A stretch of DNA of 64,000 nt, from positions 1 through 64,000 of the forward strand of contig CAYLKO010000002.1 of NCBI GenBank assembly GCA_964384525.1, given 5' to 3'. Made by a program: the position numbers and the translations under genes. Origin of the DNA: SHZI01 sp964384525 (lineage in GTDB: Bacteria > Pseudomonadota > Gammaproteobacteria > Steroidobacterales > GCA-2729495). Positions 15,154 to 23,802 of the stretch are shown in pieces (position 1 is the first letter of the stretch; every line of letters starts with the position of its first letter). The notes under the pieces were generated by a model, which was not told the origin of the DNA, ran no database searches, and was given only the letters and a program-made list of their open reading frames with translations.

Positions 15154-17787
15154 GTGGAGCGGGCCATTGCTCCGCCCCCTGAACTTGCGCTAGCTTCGCG
15201 ACGGTATTCGCTGGCAGGAAGCATCGCATTGCGCAAGTGGCTCGCGCCGGGCCTGACACTCCTCGTGTTCGTCGTGGTGCTGTTCGTTCTCGAACGGCAG
15301 TTCCATGAGTATCACCTGCGGGATGTCCTCGGCGCCCTGCGGACGATTTCCTCCAGCGCCATCCTGGGGGCCGTGGCATTCACGTTGCTGAGCTACCTCT
15401 CGCTGACCCTGTTCGATGCGCTGGGACTGCGCTATGCGACGAGACCGCTGCCGTACCATCGGTCGGCGGGTGTGTCCTTCATTGCCTATGCTTTTGCCCA
15501 CAGCTTCAGTTTTGCCGCGCTGACCGGCGCCGCCATCCGTTATCGGTTCTACGCGCCGGCTGGCTTGACCGCCGTGGATGTGGCGCGGATTTCCGCCTTC
15601 ACCTCGGTGACCACCGGCCTGGGCATCGGTTTGCTCGGCGGGCTGGCCTTGCTGCTGTCGCCGTCGCTGACCGGCGCGGTCCTGCGCCTGCCGGTCGGCT
15701 GGACGCTGGTGGCGGGCGCCGGAATTCTTTTTTGTGTCGCGGCCTATGCGGCCTGGGGTTGCTTCGCCCGGAACCCGACCGAGTTGTGGAGCTGGCGCAT
15801 CGAGCCGCCCGGCGCCCGGCTGGTCATTCCGCAGCTGTTCGTCGGCCTTGCCGACCTGGGCTTTTCCGCGGCAGCGCTGTGGATGCTGCTGCCCGAATCG
15901 GCGGCCATCGGCTTTCCGGCCTTCTGCGGGGCCTATGCCGCGGCCATTGTTGCCGGCCTCATCACGCATGTGCCCGGCGGCCTCGGCGTGCTCGAGGCGG
16001 TGCTGCTGCTGACGATTCCGCACAGCGATCCGGCCGGCATGCTCGGGGCGCTCGCTGCCTACCGGCTGATCTACTACATACTGCCGCTGCTGATCGCCGC
16101 GCTCATGTTCGCCGTGAAGGAACTCGCCGGGCAGCTGGCGCCCCACGGTGTCCGGGTGCTCCGGGCCATGCGCTGGCTGCAACAGGGCTCGCCGCAATTG
16201 CTGGGCTCCCTGGTATTCCTGGCGGGTGCGGTATTGCTGGTTTCCGGGGCGACGCCGGCAGTGGACAACCGGCTCGCCGTCCTGCGCGATGTGCTGCCGC
16301 TGCCGGTCCTGGAAACCTCGCATCTGGCCGGCAGCGTCATCGGCTTGTCGCTGCTGGTGCTGGCCCGCGCGCTGTTTGCACGGGTCAATGCCGCCTATCA
16401 CCTGACCTTCGCCCTGCTGCTGGCCGGTGTGGCGACCTCCCTGTTGAAGGGGCTGGACTATGAAGAGGCGTTGATACTTGGCCTGGTCTGCGCCTGCCTG
16501 TGGCTGGCGCGACGGCAGTTCCATCGGCGGGCGGCGCTGTGGCAGGACCGCTTCGGCCCGGGCTGGACGCTGAACATGCTGGTGGTCATCAGCACGGCGA
16601 TCTGGATCGGCTTTCTGACCCATCGACAGGTTCCCTATACCACCGAGCTGTGGTGGACCTTTGCATTCCACGGTGATGCGCCGCGCATGTTGCGCGCGAG
16701 CCTGGTCGTGGCCGTGATCGCCGCTGCGTTTGTTCTGACCGATCTCCTGAAGCCCGCCCAGCCGGAACCCGGGCTGCCGGGGCTGGCTGAACTCGATCGG
16801 GCCCGCCGGATCATCGCGAAGAGCGCCACGGCGAGCGCCAACCTGGCACTCTCGGGTGACAAGCACCTGTTGTTCTCCGATGACAACACGGCCTTTCTCA
16901 TGTACCGCATCGTCGGGCGCAGCTGGATCGCCATGGGCGATCCGGTCTGTGATGTCAGCGGCAATCCGGATGCCGGTGAAGAACTCCTGTGGCGGTTTCG
17001 GGAGATGGTCAGCGAACATGCCGGCCGGACCGTGATCTACGAGGTGTCCAGCGATCATCTGCCGCTGTACCTCGACCTGGGCCTCACCCTGACCAAGCTC
17101 GGCGAGGAGGCCAAGGTGTCGCTGACGGACTTTTCCCTCGACGGCCGTTCCAGGGCCGAACTGCGCACCGCGCGTCGTCGGGCCGAGCGGGAAGGCGCGA
17201 GCTTCGAGATCGTGATGCCGGACGCGCTGGAGCCATTGCTGCCCGCCCTGCGCGCGATCTCCGATCACTGGCTGGAGGACAAGGCCACCACCGAAAAAGG
17301 CTTCTCGCTCGGTTTCTTTTCCCCGGAGTACCTGAAGAATTTTCCGATCGCCCTGATCCGGGTTGGCGGCGTGCCGGTGGCCTTTGCCAACCTGTGGGTG
17401 ACGACCGGCCGTGAGGAATTGTCCGTGGACCTGATGCGCTTTGGCCCGGATGCGCCGCATGGGGCGATGGATTATCTGTTTACCGAACTGTTGTTATGGG
17501 GCAAGGCGCAGGGTTATCGCCATTTCAACCTGGGCATGACGCCATTGGCAGGGCTCGAGATGCATCCCCTGGCGCCGGTCTGGCACCGGGTCGGGAATCT
17601 CGTGTTCCGCTATGGTGATCATTTCTACAATTTCAGCGGCCTCCGGCGCTACAAGGCCAAGTTCTTTCCCGAGTGGCAGCCCCGTTATCTCGCCTCACCC
17701 GGCGGTTTCGCGCTGCCCTATGTGCTGCTGGATGTGGCGACGCTGATTTCCGGCGGGGTCCGTGGCCTGTGGAGCCGGTCGGGATGA
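15154..17787 (+). CDS. mprF: MprF-type aminoacyl-phosphatidylglycerol synthase/flippase
   Basis: An 877-residue membrane protein. The N-terminal ~500 residues hold about 12-14 transmembrane segments (flippase part, including the GVSFIAYAFAHSFSFA and HVPGGLGVLEAV signatures). The C-terminal ~330 residues are the DUF2156 GNAT-like domain that transfers Lys or Ala from charged tRNA to phosphatidylglycerol (FSDDNTAFLMYRIVGRSW, GDPVCD, FNLGMTPLAG). MprF lowers negative surface charge and gives resistance to cationic peptides. GTG start 9 bp after degP; an OmpR-type two-component system follows 56 bp downstream. Confidence 0.93.
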   Translation: MERAIAPPPELALASRRYSLAGSIALRKWLAPGLTLLVFVVVLFVLERQFHEYHLRDVLGALRTISSSAILGAVAFTLLSYLSLTLFDALGLRYATRPLPYHRSAGVSFIAYAFAHSFSFAALTGAAIRYRFYAPAGLTAVDVARISAFTSVTTGLGIGLLGGLALLLSPSLTGAVLRLPVGWTLVAGAGILFCVAAYAAWGCFARNPTELWSWRIEPPGARLVIPQLFVGLADLGFSAAALWMLLPESAAIGFPAFCGAYAAAIVAGLITHVPGGLGVLEAVLLLTIPHSDPAGMLGALAAYRLIYYILPLLIAALMFAVKELAGQLAPHGVRVLRAMRWLQQGSPQLLGSLVFLAGAVLLVSGATPAVDNRLAVLRDVLPLPVLETSHLAGSVIGLSLLVLARALFARVNAAYHLTFALLLAGVATSLLKGLDYEEALILGLVCACLWLARRQFHRRAALWQDRFGPGWTLNMLVVISTAIWIGFLTHRQVPYTTELWWTFAFHGDAPRMLRASLVVAVIAAAFVLTDLLKPAQPEPGLPGLAELDRARRIIAKSATASANLALSGDKHLLFSDDNTAFLMYRIVGRSWIAMGDPVCDVSGNPDAGEELLWRFREMVSEHAGRTVIYEVSSDHLPLYLDLGLTLTKLGEEAKVSLTDFSLDGRSRAELRTARRRAEREGASFEIVMPDALEPLLPALRAISDHWLEDKATTEKGFSLGFFSPEYLKNFPIALIRVGGVPVAFANLWVTTGREELSVDLMRFGPDAPHGAMDYLFTELLLWGKAQGYRHFNLGMTPLAGLEMHPLAPVWHRVGNLVFRYGDHFYNFSGLRRYKAKFFPEWQPRYLASPGGFALPYVLLDVATLISGGVRGLWSRSG

Positions 17788-17843
17788 ACGCACCCGGTTA
17801 TTCCGGATGCTGGCAGGCGGTAGCCTGAAGGATCGTGAACGCC

Positions 17844-18521
17844 ATGCGACTGTTGTTGATTGAAGACGACCGGGATGCGGCCGGCTATCTGGTGAAGGCG
17901 CTCGCCGAAGCCGGCTACACCGTGGATCACGCGGCCGACGGGCGCGATGGCCTGTTTCAGGCAACGGAGCAGACCTACGACATGATCGTCGCGGACCGCA
18001 TGCTGCCGCATCTGGATGGCCTGACCATCATCGAAATCCTGCGGAAGCAGGGCAACCGGACGCCGGTGCTGATCCTGTCCGCGCTGGGCTCGGTTGATCA
18101 TCGCGTGGAAGGCCTGCGCGCCGGTGGCGACGACTACCTGACCAAGCCGTTTGCCCTGTCGGAATTGCTCGCCCGCATCGAGGCCCTGCTGCGGCGCGGG
18201 CAGATTGCGCCGGCGCCGGAGATGAAGCTGCGTCTCGCGGATCTGGAGATGGACCTGCTGGCGCGCACCGTGACCCGCGCCGGCCGGCGCATCGACCTCA
18301 CGGCGCGTGAATTCAAGTTGCTCGAGTTCCTGTTGCGGCGTACCGGGCAGGTCGTGACCCGGACCATGCTGCTCGAGGGTGTCTGGGATCTGCATTTCGA
18401 TCCGCAGACCAACGTGATCGACGTCCACCTGAGCCGCCTGCGCCAGGCCGTCGACAAGGGCTTTGACCAGCCCCTGATCCAGACGATCCGTGGTGCCGGC
18501 TATTCACTGCGGGTGGAGTGA
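17844..18521 (+). CDS. OmpR-family response regulator
   Basis: A 225-residue regulator: receiver domain (1-118) with acidic pocket EDD at 7-9, phospho-acceptor Asp51 and the switch Lys in LTKPF, then a winged-helix DNA-binding domain (about 128-222) ending IRGAGYSLR. ATG 17844 has GAAGGA 11 bases upstream; the in-frame GTG at 17835 is too close to it. It is followed 1 bp later by its histidine kinase and preceded by mprF. PmrA/QseB-like regulators bind TTAA-type direct repeats, which occur elsewhere in this window, but no such site lies directly upstream of this gene. Confidence 0.93.
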   Translation: MRLLLIEDDRDAAGYLVKALAEAGYTVDHAADGRDGLFQATEQTYDMIVADRMLPHLDGLTIIEILRKQGNRTPVLILSALGSVDHRVEGLRAGGDDYLTKPFALSELLARIEALLRRGQIAPAPEMKLRLADLEMDLLARTVTRAGRRIDLTAREFKLLEFLLRRTGQVVTRTMLLEGVWDLHFDPQTNVIDVHLSRLRQAVDKGFDQPLIQTIRGAGYSLRVE

Positions 18522-18522
18522 G

Positions 18523-19911
18523 GTGCGCACTTCGGCCCTGCGTCTTTCCATCGTGTATGCGGCCACCTTTGCCGTGGCGCTGGTGGCGCTGGTGTTCTCG
18601 ATCTACCTGCTGACCACCCGCTTCATCAACACGGAGCTGGACACCGTCATCGAGCGCGATGCCCGCAGTCTCGTGGATGCCTACGGACGCGGCGGTCCAC
18701 GTGGCCTGGTGGGCGAGCTGAATCTGCGTGCCCGGACCTTCAGCCGGATCAACGCGGTTTATCTGCTGGCGGACAACGAAGGATTCGTCATCGCCGGCAA
18801 CCTGCCGGCGTGGCCGATGATGGACGGGCGGGACGGTTCGTGGGTCGAGTTTGAAATCGAGCTCAGGGAAGGCGGCCAGGAGATCCGCCGGCCGGTGCGG
18901 GCCGTGGTGCTGGAGCCGGCCCGTGGCCTCCGGCTGCTGGTGGGCACCGACTTGAGCGACCGGCGGGAACTGGGCCGGCGTTTTGCCGTCGCGGCCGGGG
19001 TCGGCACGATACTCGTGACCCTGCTGGCGCTGGGCATCGGCTATCGCCAGAGCCGGCGCATCCTGGCCCGGGTTGAAGCCGTGAGCCGCAGTTGCAAGGA
19101 GATCGTCGACGGCAACCTGGCGCGCCGCCTGCCACTGGCCGGCAATGATGATGAATTCGATGCGCTGGCCGTGGAAGTCAATGAATTGCTGGCGCGACTG
19201 GCCCGGACCACCGACATCCTGCGCACCTCGCTCCACAGCGCCGCCCATGATCTGCGCAGCCCGATGCACCGGATGCGCCTGCGGGTCGAACAGTCGCTGG
19301 CCGATGGCCCGTCCGGCGCCAGCGCGGATGCCAGTCCCGAGCGGAATGCGCTCGAGCTCGTGCTGAATGACGTGGATCACATGCAACGGGTGCTGACGGC
19401 GCTGCTGCAGATTGCCGAGGCCGAAAGCGGCACGGTCGGCGCCCGGCCCGAACCGGTGGCGCTGGATGTCATGTTGCATGAGCTCGGTGAGCTTTATCAG
19501 CCACAGGCGGAACAGCAGGGCATCAAGCTGTCGGTGGAGTGCGAGCCGGGCAGTTGTGTGCTGGGCCATCGCCAGCTGCTGGCGCAGGCCGTGGCCAACC
19601 TCATCGACAACGCCCTCAAGTTTTCCCGGACGGGCGGCCGAGTAAGCCTGAAGACCTGGCAGAGCGATCAGCGGCAGATCATCTCCGTGGTGGACCAGGG
19701 GCCGGGCATTCCGGCCGACGAGCGCGCGCGTGCCGTGCAGCCCTTCACGCGTCTCACCAATGTGCCGCCCCGCGATGGCTCGGGGCTCGGCTTGAATCTG
19801 GCCGCCGCCGTGGCCCGGCTGCATCACGGCAGCCTCAAGCTGGAAGACAACAATCCGGGTCTGGTTGCCCTGCTGGACCTGCCGGTGTTCGAGGCGGAGG
19901 CAACCGCCTAG
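18523..19911 (+). CDS. Sensor histidine kinase partner of the OmpR-type regulator
   Basis: A 462-residue membrane sensor kinase: transmembrane helices at about 9-31 and 153-175 flanking a ~120-residue periplasmic sensor, a HAMP linker, the dimerisation domain with phospho-acceptor His242 in AAHDLRSPMHR, and an ATPase domain with LIDNALKFS (N box), VVDQGPGIP (G1) and GSGLGLNLA (G2). It starts at GTG one base after the regulator stop, so they are coupled. The periplasmic domain has no motif that tells the ligand. Confidence 0.93.
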   Translation: MRTSALRLSIVYAATFAVALVALVFSIYLLTTRFINTELDTVIERDARSLVDAYGRGGPRGLVGELNLRARTFSRINAVYLLADNEGFVIAGNLPAWPMMDGRDGSWVEFEIELREGGQEIRRPVRAVVLEPARGLRLLVGTDLSDRRELGRRFAVAAGVGTILVTLLALGIGYRQSRRILARVEAVSRSCKEIVDGNLARRLPLAGNDDEFDALAVEVNELLARLARTTDILRTSLHSAAHDLRSPMHRMRLRVEQSLADGPSGASADASPERNALELVLNDVDHMQRVLTALLQIAEAESGTVGARPEPVALDVMLHELGELYQPQAEQQGIKLSVECEPGSCVLGHRQLLAQAVANLIDNALKFSRTGGRVSLKTWQSDQRQIISVVDQGPGIPADERARAVQPFTRLTNVPPRDGSGLGLNLAAAVARLHHGSLKLEDNNPGLVALLDLPVFEAEATA

Positions 19912-19946
19912 AATCGGTGCCATCGGCAGTGTGCCGGGAGGACCAG

Positions 19947-21275
19947 ATGACGGCAGCACAATCCGCTTCGACGATGGCCGGCGATTCGCTCGGTCGCCTG
20001 CCGCCGGCCGTGTTGAACGTGCGCCGGCTGATCTGGATCCGCATGATCGCCGTGCCGGGTTCCGCGCTGTGCCTGGTGTTCGCCAAGCAGGTTTACGGGC
20101 TGAGCGTGCCGGCAGGCCGGCTGATGATGATCGTCGGCATGCTGGTGCTGTTCAATTTTGCGGTGTGGTACCGCCACCGGACCAACCTGTCGATCACCGA
20201 CCGGCAGATCTTCGTGCAGTTGCTGGTTGATCTGGCCGCGCTGACCAGCATTCTCTATTACTCCGGCGGGGCATCGAATCCCTTCGTGTTTTTCTATCTG
20301 CTGCCGATGGCCATTTCCGCCGCCGCCCTGCCGCAGCGCTACACCTGGATGATCACCGGCATCAGCGCCTTCAGTTACACGCTGCTGATGCTCTGGCGGG
20401 TGGAGGTGCCGGAGTTCATCAATCTGCACACGCGCTCCACGATGGATCTGCACGCGACCGGCATGTGGGTGGGGTTTCTGGTGGTGAGTGCGATCATCGC
20501 CGTTTTCGTGTCGGCGATGGCCGTCACGGTGCGTGAGCGGGACCAGTATCTCGCCCGGTTGCGGGAGTCGGCGTTGCGCGACGAACGGGTGGTGGCCGTC
20601 GCCACCCTGGCGGCCGGTGCGGCCCATGAACTCAGCACGCCGTTGGCGACCATGGCAGTCGTCACCGGCGAAATTGCCCGCGAGTACCCGGCGCACACCT
20701 GGCCGGAACTGCATCGGGATCTCGGCATTCTTCGTGACCAGATCAACCGGTGCAAGGAGGCGCTCTCGGTGATTTCGGCATCGGCCGGGGTGGCGCGGGC
20801 GGAGTCTGCCGAGCGCCTCGGGCTCGATGTATTCCTGCACCGGACGACGGCGGAGGTGCGCCGGTTGCGACCGGGCTGCGTGGTGACCATCGAGGCGCCG
20901 ACCGTGGCGGGCACGCCGCCGATGCTGATCGCCGAGCGGACGGTACGCCAGGCGTTGCTGAATATCCTGCACAATGCGGTCGATGCATCGCCCGGGTATG
21001 TCAGGGTCCAGTACGGCTGGACGGGCAGCGAGCTGACCATTGCCGTGCGCGATCGGGGTGGTGGCTTGAAGGCCGGCCCGCCGGGTTCGCTGGAGCGGGT
21101 CGGCGTGTCGACCAAGCGGGGCGGGCTCGGTCTGGGACTGTTCCTGTCACAGGCGGCAATTTCCCAGGCCGGTGGCAGCCTGGAGGCAGTCAACAATGAC
21201 GAAGGTGGGACGACGGTATGGATACGCCTGCCGGTGATGCTGGTCAGCGAGGCGCGGAAAGAGGTGGCGACGTGA
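19947..21275 (+). CDS. regB: RegB/PrrB/ActS-type redox sensor histidine kinase
   Basis: A 442-residue kinase with about six transmembrane helices (25-190), then a cytoplasmic kinase core. Two signatures of the RegB group are visible: the quinone-site GGASNPFVFFYLLP (107-120) and H-box GAAHELSTPLATM (His227). The conserved Cys of the RegB redox switch is probably Cys269 in NRCKEAL. The ATP site has ILHNAVDAS, RDRGGG and GGLGLGLFL. The start follows GGGAGGACCAG. The stop overlaps the next regulator by 4 bp. In other bacteria this pair controls respiratory and energy genes in response to redox state. Confidence 0.9.
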   Translation: MTAAQSASTMAGDSLGRLPPAVLNVRRLIWIRMIAVPGSALCLVFAKQVYGLSVPAGRLMMIVGMLVLFNFAVWYRHRTNLSITDRQIFVQLLVDLAALTSILYYSGGASNPFVFFYLLPMAISAAALPQRYTWMITGISAFSYTLLMLWRVEVPEFINLHTRSTMDLHATGMWVGFLVVSAIIAVFVSAMAVTVRERDQYLARLRESALRDERVVAVATLAAGAAHELSTPLATMAVVTGEIAREYPAHTWPELHRDLGILRDQINRCKEALSVISASAGVARAESAERLGLDVFLHRTTAEVRRLRPGCVVTIEAPTVAGTPPMLIAERTVRQALLNILHNAVDASPGYVRVQYGWTGSELTIAVRDRGGGLKAGPPGSLERVGVSTKRGGLGLGLFLSQAAISQAGGSLEAVNNDEGGTTVWIRLPVMLVSEARKEVAT

Positions 21276-21802
21276 AGATTCTGGTTGTGGAGGATGATCC
21301 GGTGTTCAGCGATGTGCTCGCCGGCGCCCTGCGTCGGCGGGGCATGGACGTCACCCTGGCGCTCACCTGCGAAGACGCCGCGAAGGCGATCGCCGCGTCG
21401 CCGCCGGATGCGGCGGTGGTCGATCTGCGCATCGGCACGGGATCAGGGCTGGATGTCATCCCCCTGCTGACGCAGGGCCCGAAGCCGGCGCGTACCGTGG
21501 TGCTCACCGGCTACGGCAGCATTGCCACCGCCGTTGAAGCCGTGAAACTCGGCGCCAGCCAGTACCTCACCAAACCAGCCGACATCGACACCATCATTGC
21601 CGCGCTGACAAGATCCGAAGGCGAGGCAACGCCGTCGGCGCCGCTGAATCCCCGGCCCCTGTCGGTCAAGCGGGTGGAGTGGGAACACATCCAGCGGGTG
21701 TTGACCGAGAACCATGGCAATATTTCCGCCACGGCACGTTCGCTGGGCATTCACCGGCGAACCCTGCAGCGGAAGCTGCAGAAGCATCCCGTCCGTCGTT
21801 GA
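21272..21802 (+). CDS. regA: RegA/PrrA/ActR-type response regulator
   Basis: A 176-residue regulator: receiver (1-115) with acidic pocket EDD at 7-9 and phospho-acceptor Asp51, Pro-containing linker, and a Fis-like helix-turn-helix at the end (NISATARSLGIHRRTLQRKL), the near-invariant DNA-recognition block of RegA/PrrA. GTG start overlaps the regB stop (GTGA). The pair is likely global and redox-responsive; no target genes can be named from this window alone, although the molybdoenzyme at 56 kb is the kind of gene such systems control. Confidence 0.92.
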   Translation: MKILVVEDDPVFSDVLAGALRRRGMDVTLALTCEDAAKAIAASPPDAAVVDLRIGTGSGLDVIPLLTQGPKPARTVVLTGYGSIATAVEAVKLGASQYLTKPADIDTIIAALTRSEGEATPSAPLNPRPLSVKRVEWEHIQRVLTENHGNISATARSLGIHRRTLQRKLQKHPVRR

Positions 21803-21825
21803 ATCGTCGTTGACCCGTCTGCGCC

Positions 21826-23151
21826 TCAGCGGTCGGTAGTCGTAGCCACACTCGTGGCCACAGCCGTGGAAGGCGCGGCAAAGCTGCGGGGGTAGGGCCC
21901 GAGCCGGCTCAGCAGCAATGCGGCCAGCACGAGCAGGCCGCCATGCAGGTACAGGATCTCGGTGTATTCACCGTAGCGCTCCACCGCCCATGCGGTCAGC
22001 AAGGGGCCGAGGCCGGCGCCGGCCGAGTACGCACTGTAGTACCACGCATAGATCCGGCTGAAATACTTCAAGCCGAAGTAGCGGCTGGCCAGATAAGCGG
22101 TGACATCCACTTCAGCACCGGCCGCCAGCCCCGTGAGCACGCCGGCCAGGAAGGCGCCGGTACCGCTGGCGCCGGAAGCGAGCAGGGTGATGCCGACGAT
22201 CGGGCCGACCAGAAAGGCGATGGCGACCCGCGGCGCGAAGAAGCGATCCATCATCACGCCGGCGGCCAGGCGGCCGACGATCAGGGCGGCGGCCACCAGC
22301 GACTGGGCCTGTGCCGCCCGCATCGGCTCGACATCGCGCATGATCAAAAGCGGCACCAGATGCAGGATCAGGCTCTGGACGGCCATGCCGATCAGCAGGA
22401 AGGCGCCGAGCATCCGCCAGAATTGGCTTTGGCGCATGGTCTCGGCCAGCGTGTAGCCGCTCTGAGTGATGGCAGGGCTGGTGGCAGCACCGGCCGAAGG
22501 ACCCGGTTTGGTCGATGCAACTGGCCGGGGTTCGGCACCGGTTTCCGCACCATCCGGTTCGAGCCCCATGGTCGCAGGTGATTCACGGACCACGAGACCG
22601 ATCGACAGGATGCCGACCGTCGCGACCGACAGCGCCACGATCACGTAGGCGGTGCGCCAGCCGAATTCGCCGATGGCCCATTGGGACAACAGCGGCCAGA
22701 CGATGCCGCCTACACCCATGCCGGCCAGGGTCAAGCCCAGTGCGAGGCCGCGTCGCCGGTCGAACCACACGGCGATCACCCGGGCGAAGGCCACGTGGGT
22801 GGTGCCAAGGCCCAGAATCGCCAGCGCGATGTAGCGGATGTAAAAGCCGGAGAGGGACGCCGTCTGCGTGGCGAAGGACGCAATGACCGCGCCTTCGAGC
22901 AGAAAGCCGACGAGGATCATCCGCCGGGCGCCGAAGCGGTCGACCAGCGCACCGATGAAGGGCGAGGCGATGGTGACCGCCCCGGTCACCATCAGCAGTG
23001 CGGTGAAAACCTGTGATTGGGTCCAGCCGAATTCGGTCCGCAGCGGCCCCAGGAAGATCGAAAAGGTTGCCGTGATCACGCTGGCGAGGCCGCAGGCCAG
23101 GCCAATGCCGCAGGCGATGGCCACGTACCAGCCATAGAAGATTTTTTTCAT
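21826..23151 (-). CDS. MFS transporter, monocarboxylate/oxalate-formate antiporter-like
   Basis: A 441-residue protein with 12 predicted membrane helices and a long cytoplasmic loop (about 190-235). The opening FYGWYVAIACGIGL, the TFSIFLGPLRTEFGWT segment and the loop-2 motif GALVDRFGARRMI are typical of the OFA/monocarboxylate subgroup of the major facilitator superfamily. The substrate is probably a small carboxylate but unproven. Convergent with regA (23 bp apart) and divergent from the outer-membrane protein gene. Confidence 0.85.
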   Translation of the reverse strand: MKKIFYGWYVAIACGIGLACGLASVITATFSIFLGPLRTEFGWTQSQVFTALLMVTGAVTIASPFIGALVDRFGARRMILVGFLLEGAVIASFATQTASLSGFYIRYIALAILGLGTTHVAFARVIAVWFDRRRGLALGLTLAGMGVGGIVWPLLSQWAIGEFGWRTAYVIVALSVATVGILSIGLVVRESPATMGLEPDGAETGAEPRPVASTKPGPSAGAATSPAITQSGYTLAETMRQSQFWRMLGAFLLIGMAVQSLILHLVPLLIMRDVEPMRAAQAQSLVAAALIVGRLAAGVMMDRFFAPRVAIAFLVGPIVGITLLASGASGTGAFLAGVLTGLAAGAEVDVTAYLASRYFGLKYFSRIYAWYYSAYSAGAGLGPLLTAWAVERYGEYTEILYLHGGLLVLAALLLSRLGPYPRSFAAPSTAVATSVATTTDR

Positions 23152-23235
23152 GGGTCGGGACTATAGTGCCAGACGGCCCGGACGGGCTATCGCTAAACTG
23201 CTAGGCTTCCACGTGATGAAAACCCGGAGACCCAC

Positions 23236-23802
23236 ATGATGCGCCTGTCAGTGGCCCTGCTGTTGCCCTTGCTGGCGCTGTCCATCGCCACGGCACAGGC
23301 CGAATCGGAAGTTTACGGGGGGGCCGGCATCGGCTACTCGACGTTCAAGCTGGACAACGTTGATTTCGAGGATTCCACGCTGGCCACCCGCGCATTTGCC
23401 GGGTTTCGCTATGGCAGGTATGTGGCGCTGGAAGCCGGCTACATCGATTTTGGCACAGCCAAGGACCAGGTCGTGTTGCAGTTCGGGCAACCCAGCACGA
23501 CCGGCAAAATCAAGACAGACGGCTACGACCTGACTCTCGTGGGACGCTACCCGTTCAACGACGAGCTGGTGGCGTTCGGGCGCATCGGCATGTTGCGCTG
23601 GGACAGCCGGAAGGAAGTCGAGGGCCTGCCGATTGTGGGCCGGGACGACGGCAATGACCTGATCTGGGGGCTGGGTGTCGATTTTCGTGGCACGCAGCGC
23701 ATCCATCTGCGCATCGAGGCCGAGTTTGTCGACATCGAGTTCGCCAGGTCGTGGTGGCTGTTGACCACGTCGGTCATGTATGGATTTCCAATAGGCCGCT
23801 AG
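23236..23802 (+). CDS. Small outer-membrane beta-barrel protein
   Basis: A 188-residue protein with a cleavable signal peptide (1-22, ATAQA) and alternating beta strands: YGGAGIGYSTFKLDN, FAGFRYGRYVALEAGYIDFG, LTLVGRYPF, ending with aromatic-rich YGFPIGR. This fits an eight-stranded OmpA/OmpW-like barrel. No binding motif is visible. CCCGGAGACCCAC precedes the ATG. Its last 4 bases overlap the convergent HerA-like ATPase gene. Confidence 0.8.
   Translation: MMRLSVALLLPLLALSIATAQAESEVYGGAGIGYSTFKLDNVDFEDSTLATRAFAGFRYGRYVALEAGYIDFGTAKDQVVLQFGQPSTTGKIKTDGYDLTLVGRYPFNDELVAFGRIGMLRWDSRKEVEGLPIVGRDDGNDLIWGLGVDFRGTQRIHLRIEAEFVDIEFARSWWLLTTSVMYGFPIGR

Noticed and set aside
15190..17460. 756-codon open frame antisense to mprF
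   Set aside because: Composition (Arg/Gln/Gly/His-rich, no fold-like pattern) is that of the shadow of a GC-rich coding strand; mprF on the other strand has clear domains.
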